This document shows positions 33,994-42,552 of a stretch of 42,644 nucleotides of DNA, piece by piece. The stretch comes from CAXXOK01 sp964640955. GTDB lineage: Bacteria; Bacillota; Clostridia; Christensenellales; Aristaeellaceae. The DNA lies in contig CAZXJI010000027.1 in assembly GCA_964640955.1 (NCBI GenBank), positions 1-42,644 of the forward strand, given 5' to 3'. The notes under the pieces are model-generated. The model worked only from the letters and a program-made list of their open reading frames with translations. It was not told where the DNA came from and searched no databases. Numbering within the stretch: the stretch's first letter is position 1; the number at the start of each line of letters is the position of its first letter. A program made the position numbers and the translations under genes.

Positions 33994-35556
33994 CTAATCC
34001 TTTCGTTCCTCGTGGTATTCCTTCTCGGTGTTCACGTTCCACACGTTGCTTTTATCCGAAACGCCCTGCGTCAGGTCGCGCACGGCCTCGAAGCTGGTCG
34101 CCATGGAATGATCCATGTTGTTGTAGCGGTGCTGGCCGTTTCGGCCGACGCAGAAGAGGTTGTCAAAGCCGTTGAGGTAGCCGATCACCCGCCCGATGTC
34201 GTCGTAGGTGTCGAAGTAAGCGGGATAGGCCTTTTTTACGCGCTCGCGGTGGGCGGAGAGCACGTCGCCGCGCCCGTTGATGATCCCCATGGTCGTCAGC
34301 TCCCCCGCCGCGAAAGCCACGCACTCCTCCTCCGGCAGGTTCCAGAAATCGTCGCCCTCGGCGCAGAAGTACTCCAGCCCGACCCAGACCGTGTGCAGGG
34401 GATCGGCCACCATGTAGGGCGACCAGTTGTTGAAGATCTGGATGCGCCCGAGCTTCACGTTGGTATCCTGGACGTAGATCCAGCAATCCGGCACGATGTC
34501 CCCCAGCGTTTTCAGATGCGTTTGGTTGCGCAGGTTCAGCCGGTTCACCAAAAGGCCCACGGTCACGAAATCGCGGTATGGCAGGCCCTCGGCGACGGCC
34601 TTCACGTCGTCCGGCGCTCCGCTCATGCCGGCAACCAGGTCCTTGATCGGCATGGAGGAGAAAAACGCGTCGCCTTCCAGCCGTTTTTCCTCTTCACCTT
34701 CCCGGTAGCGCACGGCCGTCACGCGGCCCGCCTCGGTCTCCACCGCCGTTACGGCGCACCCCGTGCGGATGTCCCCGCCCGCCTCCCGCACATCGGCGGC
34801 GACAGCCTCCCACAGTTGCCCGGGGCCGAACTTGGGGTAGCGAAACGCCTCGATCAGCGAGGTCTGCACCTTCTTCTGGCGCGCTTCCCGGCTCATGAAC
34901 AGCTTGCGGACCATATCCGCGAGGATGGCGTGGATGGAAAGCCCCTTCGTGCGCTGCGCGCCCCACTCGGCGGAAATCTCCCGCGGGTGGCGGCCCCAGA
35001 GCTTTTCGGTGTAGCCCTCGAAGAACATGCCGTACAGCTTGCGGCCGAAGCTGTTGATGTAGAAGTTTTCAAGCGAGGTCTCCGGCAGCTTGCGGAACAC
35101 GGAATGCAGGTAGCTGAACCCCACCGCGAGCGTCGTGCCCAGCCCCATGGCCCTGAGCGTCGATCCCTTGAGGCTGATGGGATAATCGTAAAAATGCTTC
35201 TGATAATAGATGCGGCTGACCCGGTTGCGCGTGAGCATCACGCGGTCGGCCGTCTCCGGGTCGGGGCCGCCGGGCGAAAGCGGCACCTCGCGGTTTAGGA
35301 GTCGATCGTCCATGGAGGGCGCGCCCTGCAGGGGCATGACCTCCTGCCACCAGTCCATGACCGCCGCGTCCTTGCTGAAGAAGCGATGGCCGCCGATATC
35401 CATGCGGTTGCCCCCGCAACGCACGGTCTGGCTGATGCCACCGAACCTGTCGGATTGCTCCAGCACCGTCACTTCGTACCCGGAATGCTTTTTCAGCAGC
35501 TCGTACGCCGCGGTCAGTCCCGCAGGCCCCGCCCCGATGATGACGACCTTTTTCAT
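33994..35556 (-). CDS. FAD-dependent oxidoreductase, UDP-galactopyranose mutase-like
   Basis: A 520-residue flavoprotein with an N-terminal GAGPAG dinucleotide motif (8-13), a GGISQTV segment and a GRNGQHRYNNMDHSMATSF block near the C-terminus that matches the FAD-contacting end of UDP-galactopyranose mutase and related amine-oxidase-fold proteins. Such proteins often serve surface polysaccharide synthesis. The length exceeds typical Glf (about 370-390), so it is probably a related subfamily, and mutase activity is not shown. The gene stands alone with its own promoter. Confidence 0.78.
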   Translation of the reverse strand: MKKVVIIGAGPAGLTAAYELLKKHSGYEVTVLEQSDRFGGISQTVRCGGNRMDIGGHRFFSKDAAVMDWWQEVMPLQGAPSMDDRLLNREVPLSPGGPDPETADRVMLTRNRVSRIYYQKHFYDYPISLKGSTLRAMGLGTTLAVGFSYLHSVFRKLPETSLENFYINSFGRKLYGMFFEGYTEKLWGRHPREISAEWGAQRTKGLSIHAILADMVRKLFMSREARQKKVQTSLIEAFRYPKFGPGQLWEAVAADVREAGGDIRTGCAVTAVETEAGRVTAVRYREGEEEKRLEGDAFFSSMPIKDLVAGMSGAPDDVKAVAEGLPYRDFVTVGLLVNRLNLRNQTHLKTLGDIVPDCWIYVQDTNVKLGRIQIFNNWSPYMVADPLHTVWVGLEYFCAEGDDFWNLPEEECVAFAAGELTTMGIINGRGDVLSAHRERVKKAYPAYFDTYDDIGRVIGYLNGFDNLFCVGRNGQHRYNNMDHSMATSFEAVRDLTQGVSDKSNVWNVNTEKEYHEERKD

Positions 35557-35604
35557 GCCGTATGCTCCTTACCGCGCGGCTTTCGCCGCGGTTCCATAAC
35601 GGTT

Positions 35605-35633
35605 ATTGTAGCATGCGCGCGCCGTTCTGGCAA
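35605..35633 (-). promoter_or_regulatory. Promoter of the flavoprotein gene
   Basis: On the minus strand TTGCCA (35628-35633), a 17-base spacer and TGC-extended TACAAT (35605-35610), about 50 bases before the start codon. A GC hairpin lies in the leader. Confidence 0.65.
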
Positions 35634-35732
35634 GGCGGCGCCGGGCAGGGCGTGCGCGGCTGACAAAGGGCCACAAAAAGGAAACGGCCCTTCCCCGCCG
35701 CGTGGAGAAGAACCGTTCGAAGGCGAAGAGTA

Positions 35733-35759
35733 TCGTTTTACAGACGCTTAGCCAGTCTG
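35733..35759 (-). repeat. Short hairpin motif, copy B (relative of 22983-23009)
   Basis: On the minus strand CAGAC, a 9-base loop and GTCTG, then TAAAACGA, starting 14 bases after the LacI-family stop codon. It may act as this gene's terminator. Compared with copy A, one stem pair changes from G-C to A-T and the other four changes are in the loop. Confidence 0.6.
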
Positions 35760-35772
35760 CCGCTGGGCCCTC

Positions 35773-36780
35773 TTACAGGGTGCTCCCCCGCTTCACCAGC
35801 TCGGCCGAAAACACGGATTTCTGCGGCGCGTCCTCCCCCGCCAGCACGGCGAGCAGGGTGTTTACGCACTGGTTGCAAAGGGATTCCAGCTTATTGTCCA
35901 CGCTGGTCAGCTCCGGCTCGCAGCACAGGCAGAAGCTGGAGTTGTTGTAGCCGATGATGGAAAGGCTCTCCGGCACGCTTCGGTTGGCGACGCGGGCATA
36001 CTTGGCCGCGCCCACGCTCAGCACGTCCTCCGAGGTGAGCGCCGCGTCGAAGGAGACGCCCTCCCGGTCGACGGCGAGGATGAAGTCGCGCACGTCGGGC
36101 ACGCTCATCTTGTCCTCGGCGAAAAAGCGGATCAGCTCCCCGCGCACCGGCACGCCGCGGCTCGCCAGCCCGGCCTTGTACCCGGCAAGCTTCTTCTGTC
36201 CGCTGTAATTGCGGCTGTGGTACAGGTAGAGAATGCTGCGCCGTCCCGAATCCAGCAGGGTCTGCGTGGCTTCCATGGTGGCGCGGTAATCGTCGCACAG
36301 AACGCAGTACACGTTTTCACAGGGGAAGGACGCGTTGAGCAGCACCAGCGGCACGCGGGCGGCCGCGCTGCGCAGGTATTCGTTGCCCGCGTCCTGCTCC
36401 TCCACGAAGGTGGAGCCCATCAGCACCATGCCGTCCACATGCTTGCCGAGAAGCATTTCCACCCCCTTGGCGCGGGCCTCCAACTCCCTGCCGGTGCAGG
36501 AAAGGAGGCAGTCGTATCCGTGCCCGCGAAAGGCGCGCTCCAGGTAGCTCAGCGCCTGCGCAAGGTAGGCGTCGCTCGCGTTGGGGCACAAAAGCCCGAC
36601 GGTTTTCATGCTTTTAAGCCCCAGGCCGCGCGCAAAGGCATTGGGTACGTAGCCCAGCTGCGCCATCACCGCCAGCACGCGCTCGCGCGTTTTGGGGCTT
36701 ACGCGGCTGCTGCCGTTGAGCACGCGCGACACCGTCGCGATGGAGACGCCGGCTTTCTCCGAAATGTCGTAGATGTTCAT
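35773..36780 (-). CDS. LacI-family transcriptional repressor of the uronate operon
   Basis: A 335-residue regulator: helix-turn-helix and hinge at 1-55 (IYDISEKAGVSIATVSRVLNG), then a periplasmic-binding-protein-like sensor domain (about 60-330) with typical TVGLLCPN and IIGYNNS segments. It is divergent from uxaB. Operator-like palindromes overlap both its own promoter region and the uxaB promoter, so autoregulation and control of the uronate operon are likely. The inducer may be a uronate or KDG intermediate, by context only. AAGGAGG precedes the ATG at 36780; longer readings cross the promoter. Confidence 0.9.
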   Translation of the reverse strand: MNIYDISEKAGVSIATVSRVLNGSSRVSPKTRERVLAVMAQLGYVPNAFARGLGLKSMKTVGLLCPNASDAYLAQALSYLERAFRGHGYDCLLSCTGRELEARAKGVEMLLGKHVDGMVLMGSTFVEEQDAGNEYLRSAAARVPLVLLNASFPCENVYCVLCDDYRATMEATQTLLDSGRRSILYLYHSRNYSGQKKLAGYKAGLASRGVPVRGELIRFFAEDKMSVPDVRDFILAVDREGVSFDAALTSEDVLSVGAAKYARVANRSVPESLSIIGYNNSSFCLCCEPELTSVDNKLESLCNQCVNTLLAVLAGEDAPQKSVFSAELVKRGSTL

Positions 36781-36797
36781 GGGACGCCTCCTTCGTT

Positions 36798-36811
36798 TGT
36801 AAACGCTTACG
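36798..36811. promoter_or_regulatory. LacI-family operator (cre-like) before the regulator gene
   Basis: TGTAAACGCTTACG matches the TGWAANCGNTNWCA pattern at 13 of 14 positions. It lies just downstream of the regulator's -10, where bound repressor would block transcription. CcpA could also bind such a site. Confidence 0.6.
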
Positions 36812-36827
36812 CATTCTTTCACGAAAA

Positions 36828-36857
36828 TATTATATCTGTTTTCGCTCGAAAATACAA
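36828..36857 (-). promoter_or_regulatory. Promoter of the LacI-family gene
   Basis: On the minus strand TTGTAT, a 17-base spacer and a perfect TATAAT, about 50 bases before the start at 36780. The cre-like operator lies between it and the gene. Confidence 0.65.
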
Positions 36858-36933
36858 TCACAGTTCCCTGATTTTCAAGCAAAATTAGCGTTTTTCCGCA
36901 AATTCGGCTTTCGGCCTGCGGCGAAAAATGAAA

Positions 36934-36988
36934 TTGACGAAAAGCACGAACAGGCGTAAGATAGCAGTAGGAATGTAATTGTTTACAT
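36934..36988 (+). promoter_or_regulatory. Promoter and operator of the uronate operon
   Basis: TTGACG (36934-36939), a 17-base spacer and TAAGAT (36957-36962). A palindrome, ATGTAA-TTGT-TTACAT (36973-36988), covers the expected start of transcription. It shares the TGTAA...TTACA outer bases with the site at 36798, so the same LacI-type repressor may bind both. Confidence 0.6.
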
Positions 36989-37034
36989 GATCGGCCACAG
37001 GCCTGCATTCCGATCGCTGGGAGGGTTATTTAAG

Positions 37035-38501
37035 ATGGAAAGACTAAACGCCCGGAACACACGGACGCCCCAAAGGCCCGTAAAGGTGCTGCAGTTCGGC
37101 GAGGGCAACTTCCTGCGCGCCTTCGTGGACTATATGCTGGATATCGCCAACGAACAGGGCAGGTTCGACGGAAGCATCGTGCTCGTCAAGCCCATTTCCT
37201 TCGGCTCGCTCGCCGCCTTCCACGAGCAGGACTGTCGTTACACCGTGCTGCTGCGCGGGCTGGAGGATGGGCAAAAGGTGGAAAAAACACGGCTCGTCAC
37301 CAGCGTTTCGGATGCGGTGGACGCCTACGCCGAGTACGACAAGTATGCCGCCTACGCCAGGCTGGACACGCTGCGCTACATCGTGAGCAACACCACGGAA
37401 GCGGGCATCGTGCTGGACGAGAACGACCGCTTCGAGCTCACGCCGCCCGAAAGCTACCCGGGGAAGCTGACCAAATTCCTTTTCGAGCGCGCGGAGGCGT
37501 TCGGCTACGCGGCGGACAAGGGGCTCGTCATCCTGCCGGTGGAGCTGATCGACGACAACGGCGTGATGCTGGAAAAGTGCGTCAAGGCGCTGGCGCAGAA
37601 ATGGGCGCTGGGCGACAAGTTTGTTCGCTGGCTGGACGAGGCCTGCGTATTCACCTCCACGCTGGTCGACCGCATCGTGACCGGTTACCCGCGCGACGAG
37701 GCGGAGGCGATCTGGACGAAGCTCGGCTACGAGGATCGCCTTTTGGACACGGCCGAGCCCTTCGGCCTGTGGGTGATCGAAAGCAAAAAGGACATCTCCG
37801 CAGAGCTGCCCCTGCCGGCGTGCGGCCTGCCGGTGATCTTCACCGACAACCAGAAGCCGTACAAGCAGCGTAAGGTACGCATTTTGAACGGCGCGCACAC
37901 CTCGTTCGTGCCCGCCGCGTTCCTCTGCGGGCACGACATCGTGCTGGAGGCCATGGCCGATCCGCTGATCAAGAGCTTTATGCAGAGAACGCTTTACGAC
38001 GAGGTGATCCCCACCCTCGATCTGCCCAGGGACGATCTGATGAGCTTCGCCAAGGCCGTAACCGGCCGGTTTGAGAACCCCTTCATCAAGCACGCACTTT
38101 TGTCCATCTGCCTCAATTCCGTCTCCAAGTGGCGCGCCCGCTGCCTGCCCAGCCTCCAGGTCTATTACGAGCGCAAGGGCGTCCTGCCCGAGCGCCTCAC
38201 CTTCTCGCTGGCGGCGCTGATGGCGCTGTACCAGGGCGGGGTGCTCCGGGACGGCGCGCTGGTCTGCGAGCGGAACGGCCAGCCCTACACGCTTCGCGAC
38301 GACGAGGCGGCGCTTGCCTTCTTTGCCGAAAACAGCTCCCTGCCCGCCGCCGAGCAGGTGCGCGCCTTCCTCTCTCGCGAGGATTTCTTCGGCGCCGACC
38401 TGACCCGGATCCCCGGGCTTGCGGACGCCGTGTCCGCGGCGCTTGAGCAGATCAAGGAAAAAGGCATGCGCGCGACGATGGAAGCGCGGTTTGAAAAATA
38501 G
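37035..38501 (+). CDS. uxaB: Tagaturonate reductase (altronate oxidoreductase)
   Basis: A 488-residue mannitol-dehydrogenase-family enzyme that interconverts tagaturonate and altronate with NADH. The N-terminal FGEGNFLRAF (21-30), the VSNTTEAGI segment and the KVRILNGAHTSFVPAAFLCG block carrying the catalytic Lys and His are diagnostic of UxaB. The ATG at 37035 follows GGGAGGG. It heads the operon with kduI; uxaC and uxaA, its usual partners, are not in the window. Confidence 0.92.
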   Translation: MERLNARNTRTPQRPVKVLQFGEGNFLRAFVDYMLDIANEQGRFDGSIVLVKPISFGSLAAFHEQDCRYTVLLRGLEDGQKVEKTRLVTSVSDAVDAYAEYDKYAAYARLDTLRYIVSNTTEAGIVLDENDRFELTPPESYPGKLTKFLFERAEAFGYAADKGLVILPVELIDDNGVMLEKCVKALAQKWALGDKFVRWLDEACVFTSTLVDRIVTGYPRDEAEAIWTKLGYEDRLLDTAEPFGLWVIESKKDISAELPLPACGLPVIFTDNQKPYKQRKVRILNGAHTSFVPAAFLCGHDIVLEAMADPLIKSFMQRTLYDEVIPTLDLPRDDLMSFAKAVTGRFENPFIKHALLSICLNSVSKWRARCLPSLQVYYERKGVLPERLTFSLAALMALYQGGVLRDGALVCERNGQPYTLRDDEAALAFFAENSSLPAAEQVRAFLSREDFFGADLTRIPGLADAVSAALEQIKEKGMRATMEARFEK

Positions 38502-38576
38502 CTTTCAACGCAAGAAGGAAAACCGGTACCACATGCCGAAATGATTGCAAAAAGCACACGTAAGGAGGCTCTTGCC

Positions 38577-39407
38577 ATGGAAGTCCGCACCGCCTGCTCT
38601 CCTCAGGACATGAAGGGGTACGATACCACCCGCCTTCGCAAGGAGTTTTTGATCGAGGATCTTTTCGCCCCCGACGAGCTCAAACTGGTTTACAGCCACG
38701 TCGACCGTATCATCACGGGCAGCGCCGTGCCGGTCGCGGGCGCGCTTTCCCTCTCCTCCGGGGCGGAACTGCACGCCGAGCATTTTCTGGACCGACGCGA
38801 GCTGGGCGTGATCAACATCGGCGGAGAGGGCACCGTGACCGTGGACGGCAAAGCCTACGACCTTCGCAACCGCGACGGCATGTATGTCGGCATGGGCGCC
38901 AAAGAAGTCCGTTTTGAAAGCCGGGACGCGGCGAGCCCTGCGAAGTTCTACCTGAACAGCGCGCCCGCGCACCGCGTATGCCCCACCGTGCTCATCAAGC
39001 CCGAGAACTGCGCGCGCGTCGAGCTGGGCTCGCTTGAGGAGAGCAACCACCGCACCATCTGCAAATACATCCTGCCCGGCCAGGTGGAAAGCTGTCAGCT
39101 CGTGATGGGCATGACCAGCCTCAAGCCCGGCAGCGTATGGAACACCATGCCCTGCCACACCCACGACCGCCGCATGGAAGTGTACCTGTACTTCGACCTG
39201 CCCGAGAACGCGCTGGTGTTCCATTACATGGGTGAGCCCTGCGAAACCCGCCACATCGTGATGCGCAACCAGCAAGCCGTTATCAGTCCCAGCTGGTCCA
39301 TCCACAGCGCCAGCGGTACGCAGGCCTATACCTTCATCTGGGGCATGGTCGGCGAGAATCAGGCGTTCGACGACATGGACGCCGTCGCCATGAAAGACCT
39401 GCGCTGA
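38577..39407 (+). CDS. kduI: 5-dehydro-4-deoxy-D-glucuronate isomerase
   Basis: A 276-residue cupin isomerase that converts 5-keto-4-deoxyuronate, released from unsaturated pectin or glycosaminoglycan fragments, to 2,5-diketo-3-deoxygluconate. The metal ligands are visible as His194, His196, Glu201 and His243. AAGGAGG lies eight bases before the ATG at 38577. KduD-type activity may come from the SDR at the end of the operon. Confidence 0.95.
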   Translation: MEVRTACSPQDMKGYDTTRLRKEFLIEDLFAPDELKLVYSHVDRIITGSAVPVAGALSLSSGAELHAEHFLDRRELGVINIGGEGTVTVDGKAYDLRNRDGMYVGMGAKEVRFESRDAASPAKFYLNSAPAHRVCPTVLIKPENCARVELGSLEESNHRTICKYILPGQVESCQLVMGMTSLKPGSVWNTMPCHTHDRRMEVYLYFDLPENALVFHYMGEPCETRHIVMRNQQAVISPSWSIHSASGTQAYTFIWGMVGENQAFDDMDAVAMKDLR

Positions 39408-39618
39408 TCGTTCCGTCCGCCCGGAGAGCGGCGACGCGGCTTCGGGCGGCGCGTTTCTTCCCCTGGTATGGAACCGTTTCCACTTCCCGGTACCCGGAAA
39501 GTCGTTTCATCCGAACGCTTCGACGGACACTTGAAACGCGATCTCCGGTTTTCTTACCCACCCTGTATACGCGCGTTTCCCGAACGACCCCAACCAATCT
39601 GAAAGGGATGGATACCAC
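39408..39618 (+). promoter_or_regulatory. Gap with second operator-like site
   Basis: About 210 bases within the operon. TGGAACCGTTTCCA (39469-39482) is a near-palindrome with a central CG, as LacI-family proteins prefer, but with half-sites different from those near uxaB. No convincing promoter was found, although an internal start of transcription for the aldolase and kinase genes is plausible. Confidence 0.45.
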
Positions 39619-40578
39619 ATGGATATGATCGAGCAACTGTCTCTGGCCGGCATCGTACCGGTGATCAAAGTGGAGGACGCGGCCGACGCCGTGCCCCTGT
39701 GCCGTGCGCTCAGCAACGGCGGCCTGCCTGTGGCGGAGATCACCTTCCGTTCCGCGGTGGCCGAGGAGGCCATCCGCCGCGTTCATGCCGAGCTCCCGGA
39801 GGTCATTCTGGGCGCCGGCACCGTGCTCACCACCCAGCAGGCCGACCGCGCCGTAGCCGCGGGCGCCACCTACATCGTCAGCCCCGGCCTGAACCCCGCC
39901 GTCGTAAAGCACTGTGTGGACAAGGGCGTGCCCGTGGTGCCCGGCTGCGCCAACCCCAGCGATATCGAAATCGCGCTTTCGCTGGGCCTGAAGACCGTCA
40001 AGTTCTTCCCTGCGGAAGCGCTGGGCGGCCTGCCCCTCATCAAGGCCATGAGCGCCCCCTACGGCGACGTGCGTTTCCTGCCCACCGGCGGCGTGAACGA
40101 AGCCAACCTGCTGGAATACCTGAGCTTCCCCAAGGTGGTCGCCTGCGGCGGCAGCTGGATGGTCGACCAGAAGGCTATCGCCGCCAAGGACTGGGCGCGC
40201 ATCGAGAGCCTCACCCGCAGCGCCGTTTCCCTGATGCTCGGGTTTGAGATCAAGCACATCGGCATCAACAGCGGCAGCCCCGAGCAGGCGATGAAGGACG
40301 CCGAAGCTATCTGCAACCTGCTGGGCTGGAACGTCAAGGAAGGCAACAGCTCCGTATTCGCGGGCGACGGTTTCGAAATGATGAAAAAGTCGTTCTGCGG
40401 CAAGAACGGCCACGTGGCCATCGGCTGCAACGACGTACGCCGCGCCCGCTGGCACCTGGAACGCCGCGGCTTCGCTTTCGACGAAAACCACGCGTTCTTC
40501 GATGCGAACGGCAAGATGAAATCCATCTACCTCAGGGACGACATCGCCGGTTTCGCCTTCCACCTGCTGCAGAAGTAA
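39619..40578 (+). CDS. KDPG aldolase fused to a C-terminal VOC/glyoxalase-like domain
   Basis: A 319-residue protein. Residues 1 to about 207 are a full 2-keto-3-deoxy-6-phosphogluconate / 4-hydroxy-2-oxoglutarate aldolase: Glu40 in AEITFRS, the GAGTVLT block, the Schiff-base Lys128 in KTVKFFPAE and FLPTGGV. It splits KDPG into pyruvate and glyceraldehyde 3-phosphate. Residues about 208-319 look like a vicinal-oxygen-chelate (glyoxalase/bleomycin-resistance) domain: FEIKHIGINS at its start, GHVAIGCNDVRRARWHLERRG in the middle. The added domain's role is unknown; regulation, or removal of a reactive side product, are guesses. AAAGGG lies about 11 bases before the ATG. Confidence 0.88.
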   Translation: MDMIEQLSLAGIVPVIKVEDAADAVPLCRALSNGGLPVAEITFRSAVAEEAIRRVHAELPEVILGAGTVLTTQQADRAVAAGATYIVSPGLNPAVVKHCVDKGVPVVPGCANPSDIEIALSLGLKTVKFFPAEALGGLPLIKAMSAPYGDVRFLPTGGVNEANLLEYLSFPKVVACGGSWMVDQKAIAAKDWARIESLTRSAVSLMLGFEIKHIGINSGSPEQAMKDAEAICNLLGWNVKEGNSSVFAGDGFEMMKKSFCGKNGHVAIGCNDVRRARWHLERRGFAFDENHAFFDANGKMKSIYLRDDIAGFAFHLLQK

Positions 40579-40634
40579 GCGCGCGGGCACAGCCGCTTCC
40601 CAGACGATCATCTTCAGAAAGGGTGTATTCGAAT

Positions 40635-41672
40635 ATGTCCGGTACGATCGTAACCTTCGGCGAGATTATGCTTCGCCTCAAAAGCCCCGGATACGAGCGT
40701 TTGTTTCAATCCCCGACGCTGGAAGCCACCTTCGGCGGCGGCGAGGCCAACGTGGCCGTCAGCCTCGCCAACTACGGCCTGGACGCGCGGTTCGTGACGG
40801 TGCTGCCTAAAAACGATATCGGCGAAGCGTGCCTGCGCGAGCTGCGCGGCTTCGGCGTGGATACGGCCCACATCGTCCGCAAGGACGGCCGCATGGGCGT
40901 GTACTACCTGGAAACCGGCGCGGTGCAGCGCCCCAGCAAGGTCATCTACGACCGGGCGGGCAGCGCCATCGCCGAGGCGAAGCCCGGCGACATCGACTGG
41001 CAAAAGGCGTTTGCCGGCGCGGCCTGGTTCCACATCACCGGCATTACCCCCGCCATCAGCGCGGGCGCCGCGGAGCTGAGCCTGGAGGCCGTGAAGGCCG
41101 CCAAGGCGCTCGGCCTGCACGTGAGCTGCGACCTCAATTACCGCAAAAACCTCTGGAAGTACGGTAAGACCGCCGACCAGGTGATGACGGAACTGGTGAA
41201 GTACGTCGACACCATCATCGCCAACGAGGAGGATTTCCAAAAGGCGCTGCTGCTGAAGGCCGAAAGCCAGGGCGCGGTGGAGAGCGGCGAACTGAACGTG
41301 GAGCAGTACAAGGCCATCGCCGCCCTCGCCATGGAGAAATACCCCAACGTGTCCCGCGTGGCCATTACGCTAAGGGAAAGCAAGAGCGCCAACCACAACG
41401 ACTGGAGCGCCTGCCTGTACAACGGCAGGGATTTCTTCCTCAGCCGCAAGTATGCCATCACCGATATCGTGGATCGCGTCGGCGGCGGCGACAGCTTCGG
41501 CGGCGGGCTGATCTACGGGCTTTCCACCTACGACGACGAAAAGACCGCGCTGGAGTTCGCCGTGGCCGCGAGCTGCCTCAAGCACACCATCGGCGGCGAC
41601 TTTAACCGTGTGAGCGTATCCGAGGTCGAGAGCCTCATGAAGGGCAGCGGCTCCGGCCGTGTGCAGCGCTGA
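40635..41672 (+). CDS. kdgK: 2-dehydro-3-deoxygluconokinase (PfkB family)
   Basis: A 345-residue sugar kinase phosphorylating 2-keto-3-deoxygluconate to KDPG, the aldolase substrate. It has the ribokinase-fold N-terminus (TFGEIMLRLKSPGYERL, FGGGEANVAVSLANYG) and the C-terminal GGGDSFGGGLIYGL motif with the catalytic Asp. The ATG at 40635 is preferred to a GTG at 40623, which would sit inside the ribosome site (GAAAGGG). Confidence 0.9.
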   Translation: MSGTIVTFGEIMLRLKSPGYERLFQSPTLEATFGGGEANVAVSLANYGLDARFVTVLPKNDIGEACLRELRGFGVDTAHIVRKDGRMGVYYLETGAVQRPSKVIYDRAGSAIAEAKPGDIDWQKAFAGAAWFHITGITPAISAGAAELSLEAVKAAKALGLHVSCDLNYRKNLWKYGKTADQVMTELVKYVDTIIANEEDFQKALLLKAESQGAVESGELNVEQYKAIAALAMEKYPNVSRVAITLRESKSANHNDWSACLYNGRDFFLSRKYAITDIVDRVGGGDSFGGGLIYGLSTYDDEKTALEFAVAASCLKHTIGGDFNRVSVSEVESLMKGSGSGRVQR

Positions 41673-41729
41673 AAACGCGAATCGGCCCCACCCAAACACA
41701 AAAACCGCAATATGAGAGGAGTTAACCCT

Positions 41730-42524
41730 ATGAGCAATTCGTTTTCGCTGGAAGGCAAAGTCGCTTTAGTCACCGGCGCCAGCTACGGCATCGGCTTCGC
41801 CATCGCCACGGGTTTCGCCAGGGCGGGCGCGACCATCGTATTTAACGATATCAAGCAGGAACTGGTGGACAAGGGCCTGGCCGCCTATGAGGCGGAGGGC
41901 ATCAAGGCCCACGGCTACGTGTGCGACGTGACCGACGAGGACGCCGTGAACGCCCTGATCGCCACCGTGGAAAAGGACGTCGGCGTCATCGATATTCTGG
42001 TCAACAACGCCGGCATCATCAAGCGCGTCCCGATGATCGAAATGAGCGCCGCGGACTTCCGCAAGGTGATCGACGTGGACCTCAACGCGCCCTTCATCGT
42101 CTCCAAGGCCGTTATCCCCTCCATGATCAAGCAGGGGCACGGCAAGATCATCAACATCTGCTCCATGATGAGCGAGCTGGGCCGCGAGACCGTCTCCGCC
42201 TATGCGGCGGCCAAGGGTGGGCTGAAGATGCTCACGCGCAACATCTGCTCGGAGTACGGCCAGTACAACATCCAGTGCAACGGCATCGGCCCCGGCTACA
42301 TCGCCACGCCGCAGACTGCCCCGCTGCGCGAGAAGCAGGCCGACGGCTCCATGCACCCGTTCGACAGCTTTATCCGCGCCAAGACCCCCGCCAACCGCTG
42401 GGGCGATCCGGAGGACCTGGTCGGGCCGGCGGTATTCCTCGCCAGCGAGGCCAGCGATTTCGTCAACGGCCACATCCTGTACGTGGACGGCGGCATTCTG
42501 GCCTACATCGGCAAACAACCATAA
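41730..42524 (+). CDS. SDR-family dehydrogenase, gluconate 5-dehydrogenase / KduD type
   Basis: A 264-residue short-chain dehydrogenase with TGASYGIG (15-22), NNAG (92-95) and the Ser145-Tyr158-Lys162 catalytic set. The overall sequence resembles proteins annotated as gluconate 5-dehydrogenase. Next to kduI, kdgK and KDPG aldolase, the likely reaction is reduction of 2,5-diketo-3-deoxygluconate to KDG (KduD), but sequence alone does not separate the two. AGAGGAG precedes the ATG at 41730. Confidence 0.88.
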   Translation: MSNSFSLEGKVALVTGASYGIGFAIATGFARAGATIVFNDIKQELVDKGLAAYEAEGIKAHGYVCDVTDEDAVNALIATVEKDVGVIDILVNNAGIIKRVPMIEMSAADFRKVIDVDLNAPFIVSKAVIPSMIKQGHGKIINICSMMSELGRETVSAYAAAKGGLKMLTRNICSEYGQYNIQCNGIGPGYIATPQTAPLREKQADGSMHPFDSFIRAKTPANRWGDPEDLVGPAVFLASEASDFVNGHILYVDGGILAYIGKQP

Positions 42525-42552
42525 GGGAGATTATGCTTGCCTGAAAGGCGAG

